A DNA stretch of 64,000 bases. Source: Diphasiastrum complanatum (Eukaryota; Streptophyta; Lycopodiopsida; Lycopodiales; Lycopodiaceae). The translations under genes were made by a program, and so were the position numbers. Positions 23,812 through 34,883 of this stretch are shown here, one piece after another. A model generated the notes under the pieces. It ran no database searches. It saw only the letters and a list, made by a program, of their open reading frames with translations, and had not been told where the DNA came from. Position 1 is the stretch's first letter. Every line of letters begins with the position of its first letter. The stretch covers positions 60,533,340 through 60,597,339 of the forward strand of contig CM055101.1 of NCBI GenBank assembly GCA_029204225.1, read 5' to 3'.

Positions 23812-24732
23812 TGTTGCGCCGGCGACTCAAATGGCGCTGGGACTTTAGCGGTTTCCCCAACACGCGCTTAAGTCTAACATTCATCCATCATGAACTTACG
23901 TAAAAGCCAACTCAGAAACGTAACAAGCTTAACCATTCAGACTTAAGAAAATTGGAATCCCAACCAACCCGAAAGCCAACTCAGAATCCGTCCCCAAAAG
24001 GTAACCAAAGGCAAAGACAAGCCACACATGAAACCCAAGGCATAGTGGTTGCCAAACTGACCAATTGGCATAGCGGCAAGACCCATGTCGATGACAGGGA
24101 CCCTTAGGCGCAAGCGACACAAAAAGGTTGTAGTAAGGGTCCTTCCACTTGGACCAGTCCCAGAGGTGAAACCGAAATGGTAATCATCCCCAAGAATCAA
24201 CTTTATTAGATTTGGAAGAGGTTACATTCACACATAGACTAACCGGTCTCGGGGCCACCAACACGTGCTGGGCATTGTGCCTGGCTCATGTTGGTAGAGG
24301 GAGCTGAGACCTGGCGACTGGATTTCTGGCGTTGGTTGAGCTGCCCAAGTTTCTGTCTGCTGGACTCCCCCTATAGTTATGCTGTGATTCGGCGCACCCC
24401 CTCTGGTTTGAAACATAGTGCTTTCTGGTAAAGCACGCTTTTTTAGGACTTAGTTTTTATTTTGCTGATTAAGCCTGGCAAGCCTGGCAGAATCAGTCTG
24501 GCTCCCGGACATGGGTCCCGGGAGCCGTCCCAATGGCCGAAATAACTTGCTTTCCTGACTAGGCCATGACTCGAGCTCCAGAGCTAGCTCATGACTTGTG
24601 ACTACTTGACTGGCTCACCACAGGTCGGAGGCTCAGTCCTTGACGTTCTAACTTGCTCTGGGACCTTATAGAGTGTCATCCCTTTGAGTCTTACAGGGCA
24701 ACGCTAGGTGCACCCGAGTCAGCTTTACAACA
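23812..24732 (-). repeat. Gypsy LTR, 921 bp
   Basis: Starts TGTTGCGCCGGCG and ends TTTACAACA, with PPT-like GAGGGGAGGA on the minus strand just outside the right end. It has near-identical blocks with 21,346-22,318 (for example around 23,880-24,440 versus 21,415-21,980). Confidence 0.85.
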
Positions 24733-25041
24733 TCCTCCCCTCGTTTGAGAAAGCTGATGTCCTCATCAGGGCCAAACTAGAACCTAAGACTCATGGCACG
24801 GGCTTAATTCACCGGCCAGACTTTATTCACATATACAAGGGCACGGGCTTGATTCATCGGCCAATGGAGACCAACTGTAAAGAGAAGTAATGATATTGTG
24901 TTTGCACCCAGCACAGGAAAAGTGTGGATCTAGTTCACTTACATAAAACCTATGTAAAGTTGCTGCATTTAGACGTTAGACTGAAGCTCACTCCTTGATG
25001 AGAAATGCGGCTTACTTTATTAACATGAAAGAAAAAGGTAC
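24733..25041 (-). other. Gypsy 3' non-coding segment before LTR
   Basis: Short region between the truncated gag and the LTR; its left edge is the PPT. It shares the words GCTGATGTCCTCATCAG and a nearby GGCCA-rich motif with the corresponding region at 22,330-22,440. No coding sequence. Confidence 0.5.
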
Positions 25042-25716
25042 TTACGACATTCCTGCCATCCGGTACCAGTTTGTAGTGTAGCCCTCAAAATATGCTAATG
25101 CCAAGTCCATTCTTTCTTCCTCAGGAGTGTTTATCAGACGGAAGTAATGGTCCATGTGAAACAACCAATCTTCCACAATTCGAATGTCGCACTCTCCTTT
25201 GAAAATAGGTGGTGCTTTTACTTTGGCAGTCTTCTTTGGGCCTTCCGTGTTTCCCGCTCGTGGTTCTCTTGGTATCTGTGGAGGAGGCGCCACTGCATTC
25301 CCTCTAGTTGCCTCCAACTCTTCAAATCTGGCTTCGAGCTGTGTTAGCCCGTCTCTCATTTCTCTAGCAAGGTTAAATTGAGTAAGGTTCATGGTTCGCA
25401 AGGATGTTTGCCATTCTTTCCTTTCTGTTTCTTTGTCCTTCTTCACCTCGCTAAGCATAGTCGTCATTGCGCTTGATAAGTATTGTCGCATCTTCACTTC
25501 AAAGAGGTCTTGTTGCGCCTCTGGCAAGGGTTAATCTCTTGGTGTAGGTTCAGAAGGGCCACCCATCTCTTCTTGGAGAGGCGCCACTGTAGAGTGCATA
25601 CGCTCTTTCTTTCTCGACTTGGACCTGGTGCCATCTCGATGCATGCGGGAGCTGTATTCTCGAGCCAGTTCTTCTCTGTCCGTCAATGCTCGTAACTCAT
25701 CAAGGTGGTCCTCCAT
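25042..25716 (-). pseudogene. gag: Ty3/gypsy gag, truncated
   Basis: Minus-strand frame opening MEDHLDELRALTDREEL at 25,716, one stop near 25,530, then continuing to 25,042. It has an acidic/basic coiled-coil-like N-terminus, a Pro-rich linker (APPPQIPREPRAGNTEG), and the start of the retrotransposon capsid domain (PPIFKGECDIRIVEDWLFHM, AYFEGYTTNWYRMAG). It then ends abruptly, with no zinc knuckle, protease or pol before the LTR to its left. The match of its upstream sequence with the leader of the pol unit suggests one family. Confidence 0.75.
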
Positions 25717-26102
25717 TATAGTGAGAGGTGTACTTCCAACAGATTATCGCCTCAATCCTCTTTATTTTTTGAAACTCTCCCTTCTATCGGCCGGGCCCCA
25801 CAGCTCTCTTTTCTTCTTTATTAAATCAGCTTCAATGAAAATATCCCCTCCTCAAATCACCTGAGAGCCAAGTAGGAACTAGGTCATTTGTGTCCAAGCA
25901 AGCACACAACAAACGGAACATACCAACCAAAGCAAACACAGAGGATCCCCAGGCTTCCTTTAATCATGCCTCGTGTGAGGTGATTGCACATCGATCTGAG
26001 CTCTCTGGTCTTCGCTAGAACCGATCAAAGATGTTCAGCCATAGGAAGTTGGCGCCGGCTGGATTCTGGCCACAGTGGCGCCGGGAGCAGCGCCGAGGAC
26101 AA
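25717..26102 (-). other. Leader of the gag-bearing gypsy unit
   Basis: Non-coding. Positions 25,880-25,960 match 20,695-20,770. Around 26,050-26,110 there are several GGCGCC palindromes. No PBS was found on this side. Confidence 0.45.
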
Positions 26103-26154
26103 TGTTGGCGCCAGTGGCGCCGGAAGTAAAGCTTGTAAATGTAGCTTTACAACA
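26103..26154 (-). repeat. 52-bp gypsy LTR end fragment
   Basis: Runs from TGTTGGCGCC to TTTACAACA and matches the right end of the LTR at 22,265-22,318. Either it is all that remains of this unit's 5' LTR or a small unit of its own. To its right lies unrelated copia sequence. Confidence 0.6.
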
Positions 26155-26211
26155 TTAGGAGTACTCAAAATTTGAATTCGGGTGAGTAGGAATAAGATTA
26201 AACTCCAACAC
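26155..26211 (-). repeat. Copia 3' LTR start fragment
   Basis: On the minus strand, after a PPT-like AAGGGGGCG, the sequence TGTTGGAGTTTAATC begins an LTR that is cut after 57 bp by the gypsy fragment ending at 26,154. Confidence 0.55.
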
Positions 26212-27090
26212 GCCCCCTTAAGCTTAATTGCTAGGATTCTGAATGAAGTTTAGCATGTTTGCTAAGGCAATATGCCTCTTCCTTGACAATGGCTTTGTCA
26301 AAATGTCAGCCAACATACTATCGGTATGACAATAAAGTTACTTTGACATCTTTGTTCTAAACTTTCTCTCTAAGAAAATGAAATTCAACTTCATTATGCT
26401 TAGTTCTAAAGTGAGTTCATGGGTTCAAAGATAGACGATGCAGGTTTGATAGTCGCAATATAATATAGTTGGATTGATTTGAGGGAACTTTAGATCCTGA
26501 TACAATCTTATGATCCAAATGATCTCCTTTACTAGAGAGGTGGCTGCGACATATTTGGACTCTGTGAAGGACAAAGAAATACATTTATGCTTTTGACTGT
26601 TCCATGAGGTGGGTCCTCCTACTAGAAAGCATAGGTAGCCAGAAGTGAATTTTTGAGTGTCCACGCCTCCAGCCCACTAGTCAAAGTCGGATAAGCATTT
26701 AAAATTAGAGTGTCCTCTGTATTTTCATTATAGCACAAAGCACAGTGCTTCGTGGCTTGAATGTATCTTAATGCTCTTAGTAGAGCTTTCTAGTGAGGTA
26801 GGTCAGGATTCGACATATATCGCAATATTGTGCTGACTGTGAATGCTAAGTCAGATCGAGTGCAGATCATGGCATACATGATCTATTCAACTATCGATTG
26901 ATAGGGATATTTGCGCATCTCTTTCTATTCTGCTTCAATCCTTGGGCAGATGTCCTTCGACAGCTTGAATCCTGGATCCATGGGCGAGTCTATTGACTTG
27001 CAGTCTTCCATGCCATACCTGTGAAGTACATTGGTTAGATATTTTTTTTGGCTTATCGTGATCCTTCACACGTACATGCAATACTCCATA
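26212..27090 (-). pseudogene. Ty1/copia RT C-terminus and RNase H relic
   Basis: Minus-strand pieces include KSINVFLCPSQS-type degraded RNase H, YVAATSLVKEIIWIIRLYQD (26,425-26,664), and, further right, PYQSIVE, MYAMICTRSDLAFTVSTILR and MDPGFKLSKDICPRIEAE (about 26,840-26,990). These correspond to the end of copia RT and the RNase H domain. Multiple stops; gag to RT core absent. It is flanked left by an LTR fragment and right by LTR-like sequence. Confidence 0.75.
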
Positions 27091-28320
27091 TGTCTCAATT
27101 AGAGTGTCTGGGTCCTCTCAAGGTTTTAAGTCACTAACAGGCCTTAATAGTGGTCGACCAACTCCCTTGGTGCGTGCAATACTACTACAATAGGCGAACA
27201 CAAAATAGAGTTTGATTGCAAAAGTAGAAGAGCAAACAGTCAGACAAATCAATTAGAGAGTTAGACAGAAAACATAGAACATGCAACACTGACAAAATCT
27301 GAACACAAAACCAGACAATACTTTATTTAGATTGAATGTATAGAACTATAATTCAGATGACGCTAGTGAGCACAAATCAATAGCGGGCGAAACAATGTGC
27401 TCACAAAGCTAACTACGATTTGTAACAGCTATGAGCTTATACTGACAATCAGTTTGAGAAGGAAAGAATGAATGCTTGAAAGCATTTACTAAGTCTGTCT
27501 CTAATAAGTTGGCGTCTCGACGACTATGGGTGCTCGAGCATATGTCGAATCAACTTATTGTCTAGTATTAACTGCTCATTAATTGATTACAATGATCAAC
27601 TATATACAGTTTATATTTGTGCATATGTATGTACAAGAAGATGGCGTGGAGCCGTTTGTGCCATCTGGAACAGATCATGGCTGCTGTTGTCATTGTCCAA
27701 GTAGTTGCACAATATAGGAAGTGGGTGTGAGAAGGCTTCGACTATTCGGAGTCAAGCGTATCGTTGTCAATAGTCAATGGAGTTAGGATGGTCTTTGATG
27801 ATAGTCGGTTAAGTCAATAAGTCAGACTCCCCGATGAGTCTACCGAGTCAGGTTTCCCCGATAAGTCAGATAAGAAGTCGAATGACTTCGACAAGTCGGG
27901 ACTGCCACTCTCTTGCTTGATAAGTCGGACTCCCCGATAAGTTGGCCAAGTCAAGTTTCCCTAATAAGTCGGATAAGTCCAACAAGTCGGGTGACTTCGA
28001 CAAGTCGAGCTGCCACTCTACTGCTCTCTTACTCACTTATGTAAATCACTCCTCCAAGCAGTCTGCAGAAATGAACTGTTTTGTTGCACAGTTCGCATTT
28101 TTCAAAGTGATTCTGAGCACAAAAGGTTTTTGCAAAAAAGCGACAAAGTTTTATACTCGGGATTTCAGGCCAATTCGGGCACCCGAGAAGAATGTGAAGA
28201 ATGTGACAGTATGCAAATTTACACAGAATTTTCCTAACATACTGTTTATGTCTTCACGCTCCAATTAATAATTACCGATCTAAACAGTTGTTAACGATCT
28301 TGTGATTGTAAAATAGGATA
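27091..28320 (-). repeat. LTR-like region with internal duplication
   Basis: Non-coding. The part around 27,200-27,500 resembles in wording and order the copia LTR at 42,240-42,500. Positions 27,820-27,913 and 27,914-28,022 are diverged copies of about 100 bp built on AAGTCGGACTCCCCGATAAG words. It could be the 5' LTR of the copia relic on its left, but no PBS was found at the junction. Confidence 0.4.
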
Positions 28321-28440
28321 ACATAAGATCATCCAACAACTATATAAGGAAATGAGCGTTTGAAGAATCATATATAGATGAATGATCAATATCAATCGAC
28401 AAAATTCAAACGACCAAAACTGGTTTCACTGTATCTGACT

Positions 28441-28487
<47 letters not shown>

Positions 28488-28844
28488 ATTCAGAACTATA
28501 GCAATTGTTTTGTTTTTGTAAGTAGGACACACGCTTATTAACACAATTGTCTTGTGATATGATAGTTGTTATTACAACATTGAATATACAGAATCGTTAT
28601 TGTTCTATCTCCTTTTCTTTTGCTGTTACGAGTATCTATAATGGAGAAATGCATGGCTGTCTCAAACGCCTAATCTTTAGCATTTCTTCATGGTTGTCTT
28701 AGGCACCTACCCTAATATTTAATAACTACACGCATCAAAACTGCTCTATCATTCCGTTCTCTAAGTAATCCAAGATCTTATTTCTACATTGTTATAGTTT
28801 TTCTTTGTTGGGGACGACGGCCTCCGTTTCCGCTGCGGCCTAAA
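28321..28844. other. LTR-like unassigned region with TATA motif
   Basis: A CAACTATATAAGG promoter-like word lies at about 28,338. No element could be bounded. The (AG)n tract listed separately lies inside. Confidence 0.35.
28445..28485 (+). repeat. (AG)n microsatellite, 41 bp
   Basis: Uninterrupted AG dinucleotide run. Confidence 0.97.
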
Positions 28845-29235
28845 TTGTATTGTAGGATATTATGTTCATTAGACTAAGCTATGTTATTATGCACTTTAGT
28901 ATTGGGCATTTTTGCAATGGCTTTTTGTCTTCTATGACTGATACTAATGGCTTTCCATTACAAGTGTTTCTTGGCTACTGGTTAGTAGGAACTAGAGAGT
29001 CATTGATCCCTATATAGGAGAGTTTTTGCCTCATATATGTGTAAGCGGGCACAGGCAGGTCGCGGGCACGGCCGCGGGTACCAAGCCCGATGAACAATTT
29101 TTGTCGAACACAGATTTTTTCGTGAGCGCGGTACACAGACCTGTGCACACACACACAGACACATGAGGGATACTGTGCCTTTGGAGCATATCTACAAGCA
29201 GATCACTTCTCCTAAAATATTATGGTATAAAGCAT
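28845..29235. other. Intergenic, nothing recognised
   Basis: No ORF or element landmark. A G/C-rich patch with GCGGGCACGG words at 29,045-29,090 and a short (AC)n run at 29,146-29,160 stand out. Confidence 0.45.
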
Positions 29236-29353
29236 GGATGTCACGTGACAAGCAAGCAAGGAAGAGGCAAAGTAGTGGTCGAGCAGGGTGGGTAGGATGT
29301 CACGTGACAAGCAAGCAAGGAAGAGGCAAAGTAGTGGTCGAGCAGGGTGGGTA
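29236..29353 (+). repeat. 59-bp tandem duplication, two copies
   Basis: Two adjacent copies, 29,236-29,294 and 29,295-29,353, appear identical. Each holds TCACGTGACAAGCAAGCAAG and a third partial start follows at 29,354. Confidence 0.95.
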
Positions 29354-29475
29354 GGATGGCGGGCAGCATCAGGGGTGGTGGGCCACCTGGGGACACTTCA
29401 GGCGTTCAACCTGGTCGCGGCCAAATGAGGCGTGCCAGTAAGATAGGAGACGTTAGAACTTCTTAGTTTTTCACA

Positions 29476-31042
29476 TGGTATCAGAGGGGTGGGACTCATG
29501 TCCATAGGATCTATGTGTTCATCATTTGCATAGTATTGATATGTAGAATACTTGTAGGGCAATTTTTATCGGTTCTAGCATTGACTCTGATAGAAACTAA
29601 GAATCGTGAAGCTCGTTGAAAGCCTTATAGAATGCTATGAGCAGGATGAATTGATTCCATAGTACATTGCTCTAACATGAGGTTTCAATGCTGACCAAAG
29701 TGGCTCATAGGTGGATGCAGTTTTTGCCTACATCTTGCTGATAGAAACTGACTGTGGAAGCCAGTTGAATGTCGCTGAATGAAGCTAGGAAGTTACTGTT
29801 CAAACAAGCACTGTTTTCAGCCCTAAATCCTTGCTATGGGCACACTTTTTCCAGCTATAATGGGCACAATTTTTGTTGGCGATTAGGTCGTATTTATAGT
29901 AGCCAAATACTCGTTGTTTTTCAAATATGTTTGCTAGAATTGAATGCACTTTTTGTGGCCTAATCCTGCTGGAAAACGCCAGTTGTGAGGGCGCATGTTA
30001 TGCCTGAAGTAGCTCGCTAATTGCATTTTGCTGCTTAAAATTGTGTGCCCTAATCCGCGAGCATTTACTGCCCTGATTCGCGGGCATTTGATGGCCTATT
30101 CCACTGGAAATGCAGCCCTAATTTGCTGAATTTATGCCCTTAATCTGAAGGCATTTTGCTGTCCTACTCACGCATTTTCATGGCACTATTTGGATGCAAT
30201 TGGTGGCTGATAAGGTGCTAACTAGCTACTCTAAGGGCACACTTGTATAGCCTTAAGTTGTTGTGAATGAGTGACCTAAATCACGGGAATTGAAGCCCTA
30301 ATGTGGAAGGAAGATTGCCCACAATTTGTTAATAAGTTGCTATCAAAATTTTGACGGTTTGGTACCTCTTGGATGGCAGATTTTATTGCTATCTTAGCTT
30401 GCCCATGAGAGTTCCTTAACTCACTAAAGAAATATACATGTACACATTTGATTTGGTGCTTAGTTTCACTACCCCTAGACAGCCTATAATTTGCTACGTT
30501 CTAAGCTTTCTATTGGTGTACTTTTACCTATGTATTTGCTATCCAATCAAAGAAAAAAAATGCGCAAATAATCATTGCTAACAAGGTTGCAAACATGGCT
30601 TGAAGGACCTTGCATTCTTTTTAGTCGAAAATCTTGCAATATGGGAACATTTGTACTGATAGTAGTGAATTCCATATATGACAACAAATTCTTTGCTAGT
30701 TCCTTAGCGTTGATTCAAAGCATAAGTCTTTTGCATTATGTTAGGATTTTCATTTAGTTCTTAATCAAAGAGATGGAAGCGCAGGTTTTTGGTATTCCAC
30801 TAAGGATGACAAATATAGAGATGAAGCAGAGTGCGAAAAAAGGGTAAGGAAAACAAGAGGAAGCAGATTTTGTGAGTCAAACCAGCCTGGTTGCTACATA
30901 GAGGAATCATTTTAAATCTAGTTCCCTAGCCAGTTATTGAAAGATGACGAATGGAAGTTTTATTGTTCAATACATTTTCTTTTGCTTTTTATATGTCAGA
31001 TACTCTATGGTTATGATACACGGATGTGCAGTAAAGAGGGAG
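29476..31042 (+). mobile_element. Coding-free LTR-element interior (PBS to PPT)
   Basis: A TGGTATCAGAGG primer site at 29,476-29,487 directly follows TTTTTCACA, the LTR end used by the intact copia element at 46,243. A polypurine AAAGAGGGAG lies at 31,033-31,042, followed by TGTGAAAG. The 1.5 kb between has no gag or pol in any frame, but has loosely repeated GCCCTAATCCG / GGGCATTT words at 29,940-30,310. It resembles a non-autonomous large-retrotransposon-derivative; decay of coding sequence is the alternative. Confidence 0.5.
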
Positions 31043-31106
31043 TGTGAAAGATTTGAATTGCATCCACAAGTGGTACAATAATTGTTAGAACTTATAGTTT
31101 TTCACA
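31043..31106 (+). repeat. 64-bp 3' LTR remnant
   Basis: Bounded by TGTGAAAG and TTTTTCACA, the same inverted ends as the intact copia LTR, and preceded by a PPT. Too short to be complete; an internal deletion is likely. Confidence 0.5.
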
Positions 31107-31787
31107 TAATTTGCTAGCATGTAGCACTAGCAGCTCTATCGAATATCATAAGGTCATGGCAATTCAAATTACAATATAGGACATTGTGTCTACACCTGTG
31201 TAATATTAGCTTTCCATTCGCATGTACATTAGCTTGCATGTGAGGAGCTTTTATGCTTACGTAGAGGGCATATTGCATCAGCAACTCAAGAGGAGCAAGT
31301 ATAACCAACTTAACTTCAGAATCTTGCCTTTAATTAGTTGCATAACCAAACTAGCCATCAAAGCACAAAGGCCAACATGCCAACTGTCATGCCCTACAAC
31401 CTCCGATCTATGTCCCGTAAGAAGGTCAATATGCCTACCTTGAACCATAAATTTGAGGGGCGGGGCCCTCATGGTATTAAATCATACTAATGGTTGAGGT
31501 CTAAAACTAATTATGGTGGACATATGGAACTACCAGTGACTTATCGGTGCATGACAAATGTGGCCCATTTAGACTGCTGAGGTGTCCCAATGAGGTGTCA
31601 CAGATCACTCCTAGTTGGGGTAGAGCCTTGGGGGGTATAAGTATGCCCATAGGCCTTTTCAGGAGAGAGCTTGATCAGGGAGTGGTAGTCACATGTTGTT
31701 GGACTGACATTTCTCCTTTATGGTGAGTTCTTGCTAGTGATCCATAGTTTGCAGGCTAGATCCAATTGATCTAAGTTTGGCTGGTTG

Positions 31788-31926
31788 CACTATCCATTCC
31801 CTATAAATATTTGGAATTAGGTTCCTAGTGTGGTCTTGGTGGTCTAGGTTTTGTTGGTTGGTTTGATCCACTATCCGTTCCCTATGGATCTTTGGAATCG
31901 GCTTCCTAGTGTGGTCTTGGTGGTCT
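31788..31926 (+). repeat. Direct duplication, about 58 bp with 81-bp period
   Basis: CACTATCC(A/G)TTCCCTAT at 31,788 and 31,869 start two copies that share CTAGTGTGGTCTTGGTGGTC at their ends. Confidence 0.85.
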
Positions 31927-33367
31927 TAAAACCAACCAACACTAACTCCATGGGACATATGTTCTAAAAGACAAACTTGAATTATACATAAGTCTCAAGC
32001 ATAGGGAAGCCCAACCTAGCACCATGCCAACATGGGTAGACAAGCCATTCAAGAAAGCTAACTAACATAACCAACATATTAGGAGTCTTATCCATTATAA
32101 CTACAACATATGAAACCTAGGATCAAAGTGGGAGTCATTTTGATCCAATAACATAGCAAACAATGAAGAGGAACCTTCAAGTTGTCATTGACCAAAAGGT
32201 TTGTCCTTCAACTTAATTTTGGCATTGAGTAAAATTCAAACAATTATTAGCACCAAGGATTCATCTTTATTAATCATACAAAGAAGGTACATTTAATTTG
32301 AAACTAATCTATATTTGGAGCCACTAGCATGAGTTCAACCTCAAGCATATCACACACTAGTAAAGGTAGTCGAGATGTGGGGCTAGATTTGGGATGCATC
32401 TCATAGATTTTGCTTGTCTCCCCTCATAGTAAATACAAAGAGCAATTTTGACAATGCACGTTTTTTTAGGGAGTGACATCAATGGCTCTTGGGAAAAGAG
32501 CTCTAGGAGTTTTCATTTCCCAAACTCAAGCTCAAGAGATAGCTTGATTCTTACAACTATGTGGCTAGCTCAGCTAAAGGTCAAAGGCTTAGTTGAGTCT
32601 TTTTATCCTTGCTATGTGACTTCCTTGAAATCCTAGGAGTGTCCCCCAAACGAGTCTTTTTGAGAGCATTTTAGAACTCTTAACTAAGTCGCACTAAGGC
32701 ATGGCTAATGTAGGGGTGTGGCGGTTTAGTGGAGGGTTTATAAAAACTAAATGAAACTAGGAGTTTGCTTAGGAGGCAAATTGTGTCATATGGGGTAAGG
32801 CAATAGAGTTTTTTGTTTTTTAAATAATATGGTACTTGGTGACTTTTGAGACTACTTTTTGTGTGACTAGCTTACAAAATGATTTACTTGCATTTGTTGC
32901 TTGAATGTGTACCCATGAAGGGCTACACATCCCATATGTGCCTAACTCTTAAATAGATCAAACTTAAAGGAGAATCCAAATTATGTTCTAAAAGTTTGAA
33001 ATGGGAGAGGCCCACTCTCTTATAGGTGTGAAGTGGAGGTCAAAGGTTTTCAAATATGTCAATGACAAAATTTTGGCATTTGTTTTGATCTACATGAAAC
33101 ATGCTAAAATCCTAAGCCAATGCACCATGGGTCCCTCATTCTCATAACAAGTAAGTTCAAGGGAAACTTGTCATCATCACATAGATGGCTGGAAGAATGT
33201 TGGCCTATGTATATGCTATCCATTAGAAGGTTTAAGAGAAGGCCCATTTTTGGTCGTATGCCAATTCGAATAGTTTGTTACCTAGACTTCCTTGTAGTTT
33301 TTGGCTATTCTACATAAGTGAAAAGTGAGAACTAATTTGGTCATCTAGTTTGTTCTGTGCCTTAGCG

Positions 33368-33369
<2 letters not shown>

Positions 33370-33398
<29 letters not shown>
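33370..33398 (+). repeat. (CT)n microsatellite, 29 bp
   Basis: Uninterrupted CT run. Confidence 0.95.
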
Positions 33399-33400
<2 letters not shown>

Positions 33401-33680
33401 GCACGCACCCACTTGCGGGCGCACACACACAACCACATGATATGGGCACCTCCACCACATCCAATAAATGCCCCTAAAAATTGATGTTTGCCCACATTTG
33501 AGGTTGGTGTGGGCTAGTTATGGCTTTCCAATGAACATGGGAACTTGGCGATCACAACAACACAACAAAGGGTTGAGCCAATTCCAGGGTGTGCTAGGAA
33601 CAGGAGTGCCATGAAATGGTTTTTCGCACAACCAAGACCTAGCCAATTGATTCTTAAATGTGTGCCATGAGCTGGCCACA

Positions 33681-33708
<28 letters not shown>
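33681..33708 (+). repeat. (TC)n microsatellite, 28 bp
   Basis: Uninterrupted TC run; like the one at 33,370 it is followed by AT. Confidence 0.95.
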
Positions 33709-33711
<3 letters not shown>

Positions 33712-33980
33712 CATTTGGGGTGGTAATTTTTTTATTAGCTTGTTGATTTAATATAAATGCAAGTGCATATGCAATCAATGATCATGAATCTGATATTCAT
33801 TTACCGTTGAAAACAGTGTAGAATAACCTATTCCACGTGTCATTGTATGATTTGCCAATTGATGGAATTAGTCAGCACTTTAGCATCTATATGCCCAATT
33901 CTCTTTGCTCTTCAAACTTAAAAGCTAAGCTTTAGTGTGCTTTTCATGTACTTATACACATGAAAAAAAGGTCTGAAAAC

Positions 33981-34883
33981 ACTGCAGCCTAGAGCCGACA
34001 GCCAGCTTGCTCCTCAGTCTGGGGCCACATCTTCCATATGCAGGCAGCAGCTTGCACTCTCCTCTTTGAGCACCCAAGCTCATTATCCTGATTCCTCAGA
34101 TATGTGGGTACTCATCTCACAACTGGCTAGATGAGGGGCCAGGGTGATGGCAAGGAGCCAGCCATGCTAATGGCAGTGAGTCAGCTCCATGTACTTCAAT
34201 TTTCAATTATCAATAATAGATTGATCAGGCACAGTTTGAGAGGTGTTATAAGACAGAGATATGTAGGAAAATTGAGCAATGAACTGAGCTAGGACTGACT
34301 GGGGGTGATGTCCTGACTGAGCTCTGGTCTAGACTCCACATTCAGTGGCCCCATGTTAGGATGCATGCAGCATGACTGACAGTGACTTGTTGTCTACTCT
34401 CCAAACCGATTCTTGCTAGCTGCCACTGAAAGCTAAGGTGCATGGTCCATAGATCAAGCTTTTGCTCTTCTCTGTAGCACATTATTGATATCTGTAGATA
34501 GCTGCGTGTTAGAATTGAGTCTTGACACCAGCCCAGCTCTTAACTGCTGATCCCGGTGCATTTCCAATCTTCTGATTAATCTTGTGGCTCTCAGAACACT
34601 TCCACGTGCCATCTCCTTCCTGTGCTCAGATGCTGAGCTTTTCAGTGTAACATATTGCCTGTTTTGAGTTAGGATTTCATGACAGCAGAACTCGACTCGC
34701 TGTCTGTTTCTTTCTCTCCGCCCTTTTGTGGGCAAGATAGCTTTGGTATTTTGAAGCAAGAGCTGCATTTGCTTAGAAGTTTGAAAGCTCCTGATGCTGC
34801 TTTGAGCAGAATTTGCACATGCTGTGTTTGATTTAGCTCGCCTAATCCGGGGAATTGTTGTTGACGATCACAGCTGTGTCTAA
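33981..34883 (+). promoter_or_regulatory. Upstream region of the XTH gene
   Basis: No coding sequence or transposon landmark. It is expected to hold promoter and 5' UTR; I cannot place a TATA box or transcription start with confidence. Base composition is less AT-biased than the flanks (34,000-34,450). Confidence 0.4.

Larger units (their letters stand above)
31107..33980. other. Unrecognised intergenic DNA
   Basis: No ORF with recognisable domains on either strand. It holds a 58-bp direct duplication (31,788-31,926) and two CT microsatellites listed separately. Confidence 0.5.

Noticed and set aside
33370-33708. CT tracts as telomere-like or CRISPR-like arrays
   Set aside because: They are plain dinucleotide microsatellites with no spacers or heptamer repeats.
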